Shown here: positions 24,542 to 35,086 of the stretch, one piece after another | How the letters are laid out: the number at the start of each line of letters is the position of its first letter | Position numbering within the stretch: the stretch's first letter is position 1 | Origin: Papilionanthe hookeriana x Papilionanthe teres | Lineage: Eukaryota > Streptophyta > Magnoliopsida > Asparagales > Orchidaceae | Direction of reading: 5' to 3' | DNA: 64,000 nt | Assembly: GCA_022702705.1 (NCBI GenBank) | Contig: CM040439.1 | Span: 26,440,345-26,504,344 of the forward strand | Position numbers and translations under genes: made by a program | The notes under the pieces: model-generated | What the model was told of the DNA's origin: nothing | The model's input: the letters and a program-made list of their open reading frames with translations, nothing else | The model's database searches: none

Positions 24542-25384
24542 TTGGAACCATTGGATCGACCGAAATCATATTAATAGAACCTTTTTCAGGTTCTCTTAAA
24601 TATTCTTTCGCGATCGCTATGTTTCCATTCTTGAAATTCTTTTCGAGCCATTCTTTAAAGCTAATACAACCTTCTATAGTATGCCCAAGCAACCTGTGAT
24701 ATGGGCAATATCTGGGGTGATCTTTCTTATGAACTTCATTCGGCTTCTTCGACTCGGTAATCCGAACTTGGGATCCTTGATTAGATCTTGGAACATTTTC
24801 GACATCGCTTCATTTTTGAAAGAATACACCCCATCGGGCGGCTTCGCCATGGACGTGCTATGTCTTCCCTCTGTTTGTAGTAATTGTTGTTCGTACTGCC
24901 GACTATACTGTTGCGGATGTCGGTAGATTTGTTGAGGTGGCTTGGCCTGAATCTGCATTGGACGCTTGCCTTTGTCCACGGTTGCTACAATTCCAGACTT
25001 ATTCTCGAATTCATCCATCGACTTCGACCTTTCGGTCTTCTCTAAAAATTCCAAATGTTTGGCCTCCTCTTGCAAACTTCTGACTTTGTTGAGTAATTTC
25101 TCAAATGTTTTAATTGTGAATCCTTTAAGCATAAAAGCTACTGGACCGTGGATATTCTTTAATAAAATCCCGACTGCATGTTGTTCTTGGAGCTGTGGTT
25201 CACATCTCATGCTGAGATATCTCCAGCGCAAGATGTATTCCACCAAACACTCACCGGGTTTCTGCTTCTCTACTATAAGATCACTAATGGTGATATGGTG
25301 CTGAATTCCCGCGAAGCGATCGATGAAAAGATTTTCCATTTCTGCAAATGTTTTTACTGAACCATTTGCGTATCCGCATACCAT
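24396..25384 (-). pseudogene. Element A gag, core C-terminal half and first knuckle
   Basis: 25384-24674 reads NGSVKTFAEMENLFIDRFAG, VEYILRWRYLSMRCEPQLQE, GPVAFMLKGFTIKTFEKLL (the end of a Retrotrans_gag-type capsid domain), then a Gln/Pro-rich linker and VYSFKNEAMSKMFQDLIKDP. A frameshift near 24690 leads into LGHTIEGCISFKEWLEKNF and NGNIAIAKEYLREPEKGSIN (24692-24540). It packages RNA in the family and is non-functional here. Confidence 0.82.
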
Positions 25385-26504
25385 TCAAAGGCAATTCCCG
25401 AAAGATCGTCGATGAATCGTCGAAACAAGATAGTGCATCATTATTTCCTACGTTGCAACAACTGGCTCGAAAATGTGCTATATGATGTCGGGGATTTCCC
25501 GTTCCATCAAAAGTTTTGAACATAGGTGGTACGAAATCTTTGGGATATTGGATAATATCAAACTCTTTAGGATATGGTCTACCCTTCAGAATTGATACTT
25601 CTCCTTTAGATCGAACCAAGGCTTCTCTCACCTGCTGTTCCACTATTTGTTTAATATCTTCTTCTAATATCAAGCCTTGTACTGATTCCTTCTTTTGTTG
25701 CTTGTCCTTGTAAGTAGAAGTAAACTCCTTTCTTTCATCTGTGACAAGAGCAATTTCTGGCTGATTCACCTCTGGAACTACTAGCGAGGGTAATTGTAAC
25801 TGCCTTTGAATAGTGGTCTTAACAGTCATCATTTCTTCAATTTTCTTTTCGAGGTGATTGATAAGTTCATCACGTTGTTGAATGGCAATTTGAAACTCAT
25901 CCGAGGCGTTCTCCTCAGTAGGTAAGGGAGCATCGCGCAAGGGTGATGTTGTTACCGTCTCAACAACGTTAATTTCTGCGAATTCTTCCTCCACGTGATT
26001 TGACATACCGTAGTCTTCATCACATTTATCTTTTCTTTGTTCTTCAAACAATTGTGCAATGTCGGCTTGGAGTTCCTCTAACTTAGCCTCAATCGACTTC
26101 CCTTTAATTATTTTAAGGTCAGTCAAAACTTTTGGATTATCATTCCTCTTTGTATCGGGCTCTGGTGTAATTTTGATATCGGTGGTCGGAGCGTAAGACT
26201 TGGTAGGAGCCTCCTTGACCTTGGGCTTACTGAGTGCAGGAAACTCTTGTTTGCAGTTCAGATCAAACTTGATTCCAGTCTCTTCTATTACTGGGACGGT
26301 TGTTTTGAAGAAGGCATAAGGAGCTTTGCCAAGAATAACTTCAACATCGTCAAAACCGGTTCCAAACTTGATCATTGATCTAGCGTAAAGAACATTTTTA
26401 TCACGGGGAAGGTCTCCATCGAATGAGAAGATTAATTTTGGCACCGACATCATCTCTGTCATTCGAAGAATTTCCAAAAAAAGATTAGTGACGTCATGTA
26501 CCAT
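25284..26504 (-). pseudogene. Element A gag, N-terminal coiled-coil and core N-terminal half
   Basis: A 406-codon frame. IKFGTGFDDVEV near residue 45 is shared with element B. FAEINVVET and LEKKIEEMM (about residues 165-220) are predicted coiled coil. GRPYPKEFDIIQYPKDFVPP and FKTFDGTGNPRHHIAHFRAS (about 310-355) begin the Ty3/gypsy capsid core. A frameshift near 25440-25385 breaks the core, and the reading continues in the 25384 frame. The start codon is uncertain; 26504 is the first ATG after the leader. Confidence 0.85.
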
Positions 26505-27027
26505 AAAGTTTCAACAGGAGTACTAAAGTTAATGCACTTGTCTTATAAACTGATCCTCCTTTAAAATTTATTCATGTGAATTTTTTTTTTCAAATTTCAA
26601 TGTTTTGTTTTATTATACTACATTTATATTGTTTTAAGAAATTTTGTTTTGTTTTAAAATTTTGATGAATTTTGTTTTGCTTGAAGTTTAACGGAAGGTT
26701 GTGAGAGTGGAATTTAGCGTAGGACCCTGTCCAAGATCCGAAGGGGGTCGACCTCGCATCAAACTCGCTTCGATAAACCGCTCCTAACCTACCACACCTA
26801 TTGGGGGTCCACCCCACTTTAAAGATTTCAAGATTCTGGAACCTCTCTGTTTAAGGATGATTAAATAGTGGCTCCAGAATCAAAAAAGAGTTGACAATAC
26901 TTGCTCAAGGAGGAAATGAGCGAAGCACATCAACGGAAGAATGATAGTCCGGCCCACTAGGGATATGGGCACACTATCGATGTATGAAGACAAATCCTTA
27001 TGATCCAAAATGGAGAGAAGAATTACA
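26505..27027 (-). other. Element A leader
   Basis: Non-coding, about 520 nt between primer binding site and gag. It contains the complementarity site at 26810-26791. Confidence 0.6.
26791..26810 (-). promoter_or_regulatory. Leader site complementary to the polypurine-tract region
   Basis: The element strand reads GGACCCCCAATAGGTGTGGT, 218 nt downstream of the primer binding site. It is the perfect reverse complement of the 20 nt at 20007-19988 beside the 3' polypurine tract. Element B has the same pair with the same spacing. Confidence 0.65.
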
Positions 27028-27049
27028 CCCCAGCGGAGTCGCCAGAAAT
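27028..27049 (-). other. Primer binding site of element A (tRNA-Arg type)
   Basis: After the 5' LTR and a 5-nt spacer (ATTTC) comes TGGCGACTCCGCTGGGG. This fits the 3' end of a plant tRNA-Arg, the primer type known for Ogre-like elements. Confidence 0.8.
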
Positions 27050-30000
27050 TATCGGCTAATTTTTTCTTTTATGATTTTGAAAATAAAATTTTAAAATTTA
27101 AATTTAATGTAATATGTAAAGTATTTTATTTTGAAAATGGTGATATATTATTTTATTTTGAAAATAACGAGACCAGATAGATCTCATATCAAATAGTTTA
27201 AATAGTCGAGCACGATACCACAAGTGACACATCATCTTGAAAGATGAGCATACCACTTGTTAGTAGGCTTAACTATCTAAACTTAAAAGTTTATGACTCT
27301 ATTTTGGTCTGCGTATTTTATAGCCGACAAATTCCTCTGTCTAATGCACAGATTAGGCAGGGTTTATATTAATCTGGGTTCCTAATTCCCTATAGAGGCA
27401 AGCCCCTATAGTTAATTACATCTTAGGCAATCAAAGTCACCTAAGAAAACTCTCGATAAGGATCATAGGCTTCGTCTTCAAGAATTTCAACGTTTAGGTT
27501 TCCACGATTGCTTGTAGGAGAATCAAAGGGAATGGTTCAATATGGAACAGTTATTTTCAGAGTCCAAAGAAGTGAAGAGTAGGAGACGTCGAAGATACTG
27601 AAAGAGCTTCAGTGACATCTCAACCTAACCTATGATTGGGCTTTATATCTTTGAAAGTGAAGTTATATTTAATATTTTAATCCTGTAAATTATTTAGATG
27701 ATTTGGGATTTATATCTACATGTCATATGTAAATGACCCAAAAAAATGAGAGGATTTATGTCGTGTCAAACGACAACCTCGGAATCCTAAACAGTTTAGG
27801 ACTTATATCGTACGATGTACGATCGTACTAAGTCCTAAAAGATAATGTGAGGATTTACGTCGTATCAAATGACAACCTCGACGCCCTATATATGTTATTT
27901 AAATCTATGAAAATCCGATCGAAGATCCTTCATTCGTCCTCTGTCGTCTCTTCTCGAGAAAGAAAATAGAGATATGAGAGAAAAGAGAAGACCATGCCTC
28001 GAACGGCCTATCCTAAGGGTATGTGCAAGGAAATAATCAAAGTGAACATGTATAATAAAAAGGAAAACAACCATGCCCTAGATGGCACTATCCTAGGGGC
28101 AAGCATAAAGAAAAGCATGAATACAGGTAAGTGTATATACAAAAGTAAAAGAATGCATGCAATAAAGAAAGTAAATGAACTGTACAATAAAAAAAAGTGT
28201 ACCTGGCCAACTCCGTCGACGCCTCGAAAGCAAGCTAATAGCTACAAGCAACTATACAATCAAGTTTAGCCATAAACAAGTAAAATATCAAAGTTGGGGA
28301 ATAAAAATTCTATTTGATGATAGGCTCAGTCTATAGACTTCTTTTTCTATCTCGATCCCACAAGCAACCCGAAGTACTGAAGTCTGTATCAATCTCAGAT
28401 AAAGTCACCAGCAAATCACCCTAGAGTAGGCAATCCTAATCCCTACCACTTAATTAGTGAGTGAACTAGTTTGTAGTATCTGAGTTTGAAAGTGTGGTAT
28501 GTGTTATTGAAGTATCCGAAATCTTTACCAGTGTAATATCTGATGTCGTAGTATCTGTTCTGTGATGTGTAATGTGTGCTAATTAGTGCATAGTGTAGTG
28601 TTTAATGGATAGTGTGTAGTATGTGTGATTTGATAAGTGGTATGTGTGTATGTGTGATATTTAATATGTGATGTGTACGTGAAATATTTAATATATGGTG
28701 TTTGTATGTGATGTTTAATGTGTAGGGTGTGTATGATAAGTTTGATAATTATATGTGTTGTGTTTGATGCGGTGTGTTTGATATGTCATGTTTGATTTGA
28801 GGTACTAAATGTGTTGTGTATGATGTGTCATGTATGATTTTTGTATGTGATATTTAATGTGTTGATGTGATATATGTTTGTTGTGATATATGTGTGATGT
28901 GATATTTGGTTTGATGTGTTAGTGTAATATCTGTTATAGTGCAGGTGCAGTGTTTATTGTTGTGCAAGTGCAATGTAGTATCTGTTGTTGAAGCATCCAT
29001 TACTGAATCAGTATAATGTCTGACATCGTAGTATCTGTCATCGGTTCACGGATTTCTTAAAAGTAGGGTTTAGAACTACCTAACTCAAGGTAAAATGGGC
29101 ATCTATCTCTGAGTAGTGATTTTTTTATTATTTGTCTCGGCTATAAAAGCACGATTATTCGAGTGTGCATCATTGTCTGTACCCCGCATTTCCAACTTAT
29201 GCCCACTTTGATATTTCATATGTAATATAATCAAAAGAGATTTCAATTTTCACAAGTGAAGCCAAGCTAGAGAACATTTCCAAACTCAATGTATAATACA
29301 AATTCAAATCAGCTAAAGTCTGCTTAATTATTCAATTCCAGAATTTGGCTTCGTCTAGACCAAGGCAAAGAAAAGGGGAACATAACACAAAGCTACGGGG
29401 AAAGAAAGTAGAATGGAATAAAGTGGAACAAAATCAACTAAGAAAAATCGGGCAGCATAACGGCGTAAAAAGAATTTTCCACACCTACAATTTGCAAAAA
29501 AAAATGTTGCAAGCATGTATATATAACAATCACTATTTTCATCCATCCCAAGCATGTATAAAGCATGTTAGAAGCATGAAAAACCGAGCCCTCCATTTTA
29601 GTGCAAATAGGAGCGGCTTCCTTCAACTAAAAGAGCCAAACCGAGCCCCAAATCCAAATGCAAAAAGGCGATGAAAGTCGGTAAGGAAGAAGGTGACCGG
29701 CAAACCGGAAGGAAGCCTCTCGAATCCGGTCAAGAGGAAGCAAGAGGAGGAATAGAGGCACAAGCTTCGGCTAGGGCACGGGAAGGGGAAAAAAAATCGT
29801 GCGTGAGTTTTAAATATACACTTTATTATAAAAAAAAACATTTATTATTATTATTATTATTAATTTAAACTCGTCGAATTACGCGCAATTCGAGCCGATC
29901 TGAAACTCTATCAAAATATATGTCCTTCCCGGCTAAAATCGACGTTCCGGACGCATCGGCGCAGTCCGTTTCGTCATCCGGGGCCGTTCGGACAAGTTCG

Positions 30001-30424
30001 CTGACGGTCGCATCAATTTAAATTAAATTCGTGCCACGTGGCACAAATGAATTTATTTTGACCCGACCGAGCCATTTATTGAGCAAATTGATGACCAGTC
30101 TTCGCCTAAGTGAGAACCATAGTCAAACATATTGCTCGTGGCAAAAAGTCAAACGTCGCACACAGTGGGGTCCACCTATGACTTTCAAATCCCTATAGGA
30201 ACTCGACAAGAGTTTTAATATGTCGGCTTTTAATCGATCCAACTGGATGTCGAAGATTTAAAACCGTCCATATGAAACTTCAAGGAGCGAGGAGATGGCT
30301 TTAATTTCTAAATATGGTGGGTCCCAGTCTAGTCCTCTAAGAGAGTCCAAAATAGAAAAATCTTAAGGCTAGATCCTAGGCTCTAAAGAGAGGGGAATGA
30401 ATGACCTCAAAAATGAGGTCAACA
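27050..30424 (-). repeat. Element A 5' LTR with internal deletion
   Basis: Starts TGTTGACCTCA (30424) and ends CCGATA (27050, mutated from CCGACA). It equals the 3' LTR with about 2% point differences, but lacks the counterpart of 17630-19225 (1596 bp). Confidence 0.92.
29669..29670. other. Deletion junction in the 5' LTR
   Basis: CAAAAAGGC is joined to GATGAAAGTCGG. In the other LTR these are 17621-17629 and 19226 onwards. GGC is present at both breakpoints. The lost segment holds the TATA box and the candidate splice donor. Confidence 0.85.
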
Positions 30425-30468
30425 ATCCAATGAAAATGCACTTCAAAGCTCTTGCTTCCAGCTTATCC
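30425..30468. repeat. 44-bp target duplication, right copy
   Basis: Same copia integrase segment as 14946-14989, one mismatch. It directly abuts the TGTTGACC start of element A's 5' LTR. Confidence 0.9.
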
Positions 30469-31440
30469 TGTCTAACATGAGCGTAAGCAATACATCCAAA
30501 AACTTTCAAGTTATCGTAGTTACCTGGTTTCCCGTACCACATCTCCAAAGGAGTCGATAGTCGTCGATGGACATACCGTCGATAAGGTAGCGGGCGGTTG
30601 ACACAGCCTTCACCCCGAAACTTTTGGGTAGGCTCCGCATTCAACAACATACACCTCACTCTCTCAAGGAGAGTCCCGTTCATCCTCTCGCCCAGGTCAT
30701 TACGGTCGAGGAGTGTTCCGGATCGTCTTGTGTCTTGTGATGCCATTCTTTTCGCATAGCTCCTCAAGCTGTTCCGAACGGTACTCTAAACCATTATCGG
30801 TTCTCGAGTGTTTCGGCTTTGCTCCCGTTTTGTTTTTCGTGAGGGTTAACCAGTCTCTGAACCGCTGAAAAACTTCATCCTTAGTTTTGAGGATGAAGAC
30901 CCATACCTTCCTGGTATAGTCGTCAATGATAGACATGAAGTATCTTCCTCCTCCATGAGTCTGCGTTCTGGCTGGCCCCCATAAATCACTTGTGTACGTA
31001 ATCGAGTGGCTTCTTCGATGTATGATTTCCGGTAGAGAACTTCACCCCGGTAGCCTTCCCTAGTACACACTCGTTCACAAAATTCTAATTTCGTCGACTC
31101 GGTCTCCGCATACCGCAGTCTCGCTCGGACAGTTCTTGTAAGCCTCTTTCACTTACATGCCCCGCTCTCATATGCCATAGTCCGGTCTCGTCGGTCTCCG
31201 ATTGAACCGCATTTGAGAAGTTCCCGATGACGCTTCTTCCAACTAGAGAGTATACGCCCATTCTTTCGACCCCTTTCATGACGATGAGTGAACCTTTGAC
31301 TACTACGATGCGGTCATTCTCCGCCTCGAACGTGTATCCACTCGACTCGGAGTACCTAAAGAGATCGATTTCTTTTAAGCTCGGGAACGTACTCGACGTG
31401 TTGAAGTATCCGCTCGGCTCCATCGAACATCTTTATTCCG
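30425..31440 (-). pseudogene. Copia GAG-pre-integrase and integrase
   Basis: 31423-31085 holds the pre-integrase segment with VVKGSLIVMKG and GLWHMRAGHVSERGLQELS (H...H of the zinc-binding region). Then come IDDYTRKVWVFILKTKDE (first catalytic Asp, about 30930), RTDNGLEYRSEQLEELCEKN (second Asp, about 30800) and GERMNGTLLERVRCMLL (catalytic Glu, about 30680). The end is TPLEMWYGKPGNYDNLKVFG and KLEARALKCIFIG. At least four frame changes separate these blocks. The last block is where element A was inserted. Confidence 0.88.
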
Positions 31441-31445
31441 ATCGT

Positions 31446-31640
31446 TCACTGCCAAGTACCCCTGCGGACTTTATTATCTCCCAAGTAGAACGTACCCGCC
31501 GTTTGCCGGTTGCGGTGTCTCGAACCGGTCTTTGCGAGGGCACATGTGGAAGGAGCACCCGAATCGAGGATCCACTCCTTGTCGGATTCCGATTCGATAT
31601 CACCGCAGCTTCGCTGAATCATAGCCATCTAAGGCTACAC
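31446..31640 (-). pseudogene. Copia aspartic protease fragment
   Basis: KEWILDSGA carries the DSG active-site motif of copia proteases. The residues expected next (a C-x-F-H-M-C-type run) lie in the neighbouring frame, so a one-base indel breaks the gene just after DSG. Confidence 0.7.
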
Positions 31641-32449
31641 TTGCTTCTCCAGAATCTTTAGGCTTTTCCGGAAAACTTTTCTTTCTATCCGGACAGTTCC
31701 TCATGAAGTGTCCTTCTTTGTGGCAGTGGTAACACCTGTTAGATCTCTTAGAAGACCGACTTCTGCTCTTTTTCCTGGATTTTGATATGTTCTGATCACT
31801 TTTGGAACCTTTCTTGCTCGGTCTTCCTCTAAGTCGATCGGTATCTCTCGCCGGCTTCTTCTTTCATGTCGTGCTTCTTCTGAAGTTCCTTAGCTCTGAT
31901 CGGCGATTGAACCTCTTCCAAAGTAATAGTCTGTACCCTTCCATAGAGCATCGCATCCCTGAAATGCTCGTAGCTCTTAGGAATAGAGTTTAACGACAGC
32001 GAGTGCCTTATCCTCGTCGTCCATCTTGACGTCGATGTTTTCAAGATCATCTATGATCTTGTTGAACTCGTCAATCCGTTCCGAAACCGATTTGTCTTCG
32101 TGCATTTTGAATGAGTATAAGCGCCGCTTCGAAAAAGTACGTTAGCCAGAGATTTAGTCATATAAAGTACCTCAAGTTTAGCCCAAAGTGATTGTGCAGT
32201 TGTCTCCCTCGACACCTCCCTCAGAACTTTGTCGCCCAAACTTAGAATTATCAGACTGTGAGCCCTGTCCAGAATGACGTTCTTCTCTTTCTCGGTCATG
32301 TCGGACGGCAATGCTGCCGAACCTTGCAAGGCTTCTGCAACGCCCTGCTGAACCAATAGAGCTCTCATCTTTACTCTCCACAAGCCGAAGTCGTTCTTCC
32401 CCGTGAATTTCTCGATATCAAATTTAGCGGAACCCATTGTCTCCGCCAA
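31641..32449 (-). pseudogene. Copia gag with CCHC zinc knuckle
   Basis: Starts MAETMGSAKFDIEKFTGKND and FGLWRVKMRALLVQQG, the typical N-terminus of TNT1/Tork gag. It continues VLREVSRETTAQSLWAKLEV, frameshifts near 32130 into SLNSIPKSYEHFRDAMLYG (31950 region), and ends with the knuckle CYHCHKEGHFMRNC at 31734-31693. The order is normal for copia gag. It is interrupted by at least two frameshifts. Confidence 0.87.
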
Positions 32450-33454
32450 AACAGCTCTGAGGTTCTCTACTAGACACTTGATGTTCTTCCAAGAGTTGAA
32501 TAATGTCAGGCAAGAATTCCCCTTGCCTGATATCTGTACTGCTGAATTCCCTTAGACAAGTCGAATGAACTCCTACTGTAGCCGAACACCTTGACTGCCG
32601 AGACTAGCAACAATCCGCAATTAGATGGAAATGCTAATGATTTCTGCAAGCTTCTTGCAAGACAACCAAACAACTCTCCTTGCTGGTACCGAAAGGGGCC
32701 TTTTCACCTCAAACTGTCGGGCAAGAACCTGTTATGACGAGAGAAACGAGCACATCTCTGACAGTATTCACGCTGAGCCCAACCTGCCGATCGCAAAGTC
32801 TCCTTTTCGTTGTGCCTTTGTCGCAGAAGCCTAGTTGCAGAAGACCCGTGCCGCAGCCCTATATCCTGCTTGAAAACTGCAAAAGTCGTTCTCCGCAAAA
32901 CGCAAGAAGAAACAAGAAAGTGCCAACGACACCTTGCTGTGCTCCCGAACTCTCTGCTGCCTGCTTCGCCTGCTTGTTGCGGTGTCGAAAACCTCTAGAT
33001 CCTGGATTTCGATTACTCTGCAGGCCGAATTCAGACCTGGACACCCTGGAGCCGAGTGCCTCTACTGATTGAAGTGCCGAAGCCTATATGGTTGCAGTCT
33101 CGCCTGAATCTCGCCGGTCCGCCTCCCTCTGTGCCGAAGTCGATGAGCTTCTTCTTCCTTGGTTCTGCCTATGGTGCGCCTCGCACAAGCCAGTCGTGCC
33201 TGTTGCGAACAATGCTGGCCGAAGGAATCCAAGATTCCTTAGATTTCTTGCTCCGGTCCCGATTCGAATGGGACCGCCGAGCACCAAGATCTTCCTAGGA
33301 ATTCCACCTGCTGCACTTCCAAGAACCAAGCTGCGGTGCAGTAATAATCGAATTTTCTGCTGCCAGCAATTCAATGGAAGAACGATGCCGATACCTCCTT
33401 CCTTCTCTCAAGAACCTGGAAACTGAAATATCTCCAGCCAAGAAGCGTCGAATT
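32450..33454 (-). other. Unusually long, GC-rich copia leader
   Basis: About 1 kb between primer binding site and gag. Several open frames on both strands (for example 33374-33084) have no protein features. Composition is much richer in C and G than the neighbouring sequence and resembles 62640-64000. Confidence 0.55.
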
Positions 33455-33473
33455 TCCCACAGACGGCGCCAAT
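33455..33473 (-). other. Copia primer binding site
   Basis: Directly after the 5' LTR the element strand reads ATTGGCGCCGTCTGTGGGA. TGGCGCCGT could pair with the 3' end of a plant tRNA-Asp; the match beyond nine bases is poor. Confidence 0.55.
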
Positions 33474-33908
33474 TGTTGTGAGAAAATCGATTGGCTAGAA
33501 GAAATAAACAAAGAACACAAACAAGCACAAGAAGAAAACACAAAGCAATTTACGTGGTTCGGTCTCTTTGGACCTACATCCACGGGAGGGAAACAATCTG
33601 GAGATTCACTATGGCAAAAGCAAAAGAGTACATAGCGCTTACAAGATGAGCCCTCGGCTTCCATGGGTCTTCATTTGCTCCCAAGACCCTTAAGATGCTC
33701 TCCTCACCTTCCTCCAAGGCTAATCTAACTCTCTCAAGTTCTTGGACAGAATTTCTCACTTGCCTCTCACACATATATCCTTACACCCAAGCCTCACTCA
33801 CCCACATCTATATATAATAGAAGGAGCCTAAACAAGAGGCTTAATAAGGATGGACAAAACTACAAGAATACCCATTTGCCTTTAGTCAATTGTGAGTCAC
33901 TAATAACA
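33474..33908 (-). repeat. Copia 5' LTR
   Basis: 435 bp, matches 12507-12940. It is followed by the target duplication CTATA at 33909-33913. Confidence 0.93.
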
Positions 33909-33913
33909 CTATA

Positions 33914-35008
33914 TAATATAAATAATATAATTTTGGAAAGTTGAGCTCAAAGGACAATATGCACGATTGATGACATCACGGTGGGAAGCAAAATCCTCAA
34001 TTACAATTACTATGTTGTTGTTGGTAAGTGAGCTATTTTTATCAATTCCATACAAACAATAGTTTAATTTAAAACATCTCATTTTTTAAATAATATTATA
34101 AATCAAAATTTTGAGGCGCGACATTTTGTTTCATATATTTAATTTTAATATATTATTTCTAACAATCCCATCAAAATAATAATAATAAATAAAATTGAAT
34201 AATATTAAAACCTGTCCGTCCTTTAAAAATAGGACTGGTTAACGATTTAAACCTATTTTTTTATCGATTTAATCTCGGTGCAAAAATGATTTTGATCTTG
34301 GACAAAACCTATCAAATCAGCAATTTATGGTTGAATCAATTGAGCCGACCAATCTAGTTCAAATTTTAAACTCATGTGAGTAGCTAAACTTGCCAATTAT
34401 TTATATCATGATGATTACATTGGATCTAATCGAAATAGATTGTAGAACTGATGTAACCATATTGTATAATCAATTTAACAAAATTGTTCGGCCCACATAA
34501 CATGACTAAGCAATCCATCCATGATACGAGTAACCCTAGTCAACCAAGATAACAATGTAGGTATGCCAAAAAGACCTCACCTCCTCTTCGAGGAATTGAC
34601 TGAATTAACATAGGCATTGCAAAATATGATTTATCAAATGAGGAGTAATCAAGAGAAACAATTGTCAGTGTCATAACACTAACATATCAGAAGAATATAA
34701 TAAAGACAAAAATGAATCATAACTGTGTTATTCGAAATACTTATAACATATCAACCAACCCATTCATAATTATGGCCAATCATAAATAATGATTTTTTTT
34801 TTTTACGCATGAATCTGTATAATTTACTATTAAAAGTTAATAATTATAATTACTTTGTATGATATTAAAATTTTAAGTGCTATTTATGTAATTATAAAAA
34901 TTGGTATATATTTAAAAAAAAAAAAAAATCCAAACTGCGGCTGATAAACTACTCGTTTTAACCGCGTCGGCCCAAGGTGCCTTCGTAAACCACGCCTCCT
35001 CCTCAAAC
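33914..35008. other. Intergenic region upstream of the DUF668 gene
   Basis: AT-rich, with no coding or repeat structure that I can identify. Confidence 0.5.
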
Positions 35009-35014
35009 TATAAA
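35009..35014 (+). promoter_or_regulatory. Candidate TATA box
   Basis: TATAAA lies 73 nt before the ATG at 35087, which would give a 5' leader of about 45 nt. No other core element is clear. Confidence 0.4.
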
Positions 35015-35086
35015 CCATCGCGCTGCTCTTCCCCTTCCCCCCCACTCCTAATAAATAATGAATACACAATCATTCAGTCCTCTCTA

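Larger units (their letters stand above)
15010..30424 (-). mobile_element. Ty3/gypsy (Tat/Ogre-like) element A with giant LTRs, pol mostly deleted
   Basis: LTRs are 15010-19984 (4975 bp) and 27050-30424 (3375 bp, deleted). On the minus strand the order is 5' LTR, tRNA-Arg-type primer site (27044-27028), leader, rearranged gag (26504-23546), about 1.4 kb non-coding, a short integrase relic (about 22120-21560), tandem arrays (21100-20258), polypurine tract, 3' LTR. The integrase relic, primer site and gag point to the Tat/Ogre branch. RT, RNase H and protease are absent, so it depends on a relative, like large retrotransposon derivatives. It sits in copia integrase with a 44-bp duplication instead of 5 bp. 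Confidence 0.9.
12507..33908 (-). mobile_element. Ty1/copia retrotransposon (Tork/TNT1-like), decayed and split
   Basis: Two near-identical LTRs (12507-12940 and 33474-33908) both start TGTTGTG and end AATAACA. They are flanked by the 5-bp duplication CTATA at 12502-12506 and 33909-33913. Read on the minus strand the order is 5' LTR, primer binding site, long leader, gag with CCHC knuckle, protease, integrase, RT, RNase H, polypurine tract, 3' LTR, which is copia order (integrase before RT). Every coding segment carries frameshifts or stops, so the copy is not autonomous now. The integrase end is interrupted by the gypsy element at 15010-30424. The LTRs differ at roughly 10 positions by eye. 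Confidence 0.93.

Noticed and set aside
32680..33426. Open frames of 96-130 codons on both strands
   Set aside because: GC-rich copia leader; no domain or conserved pattern, frames overlap on both strands.
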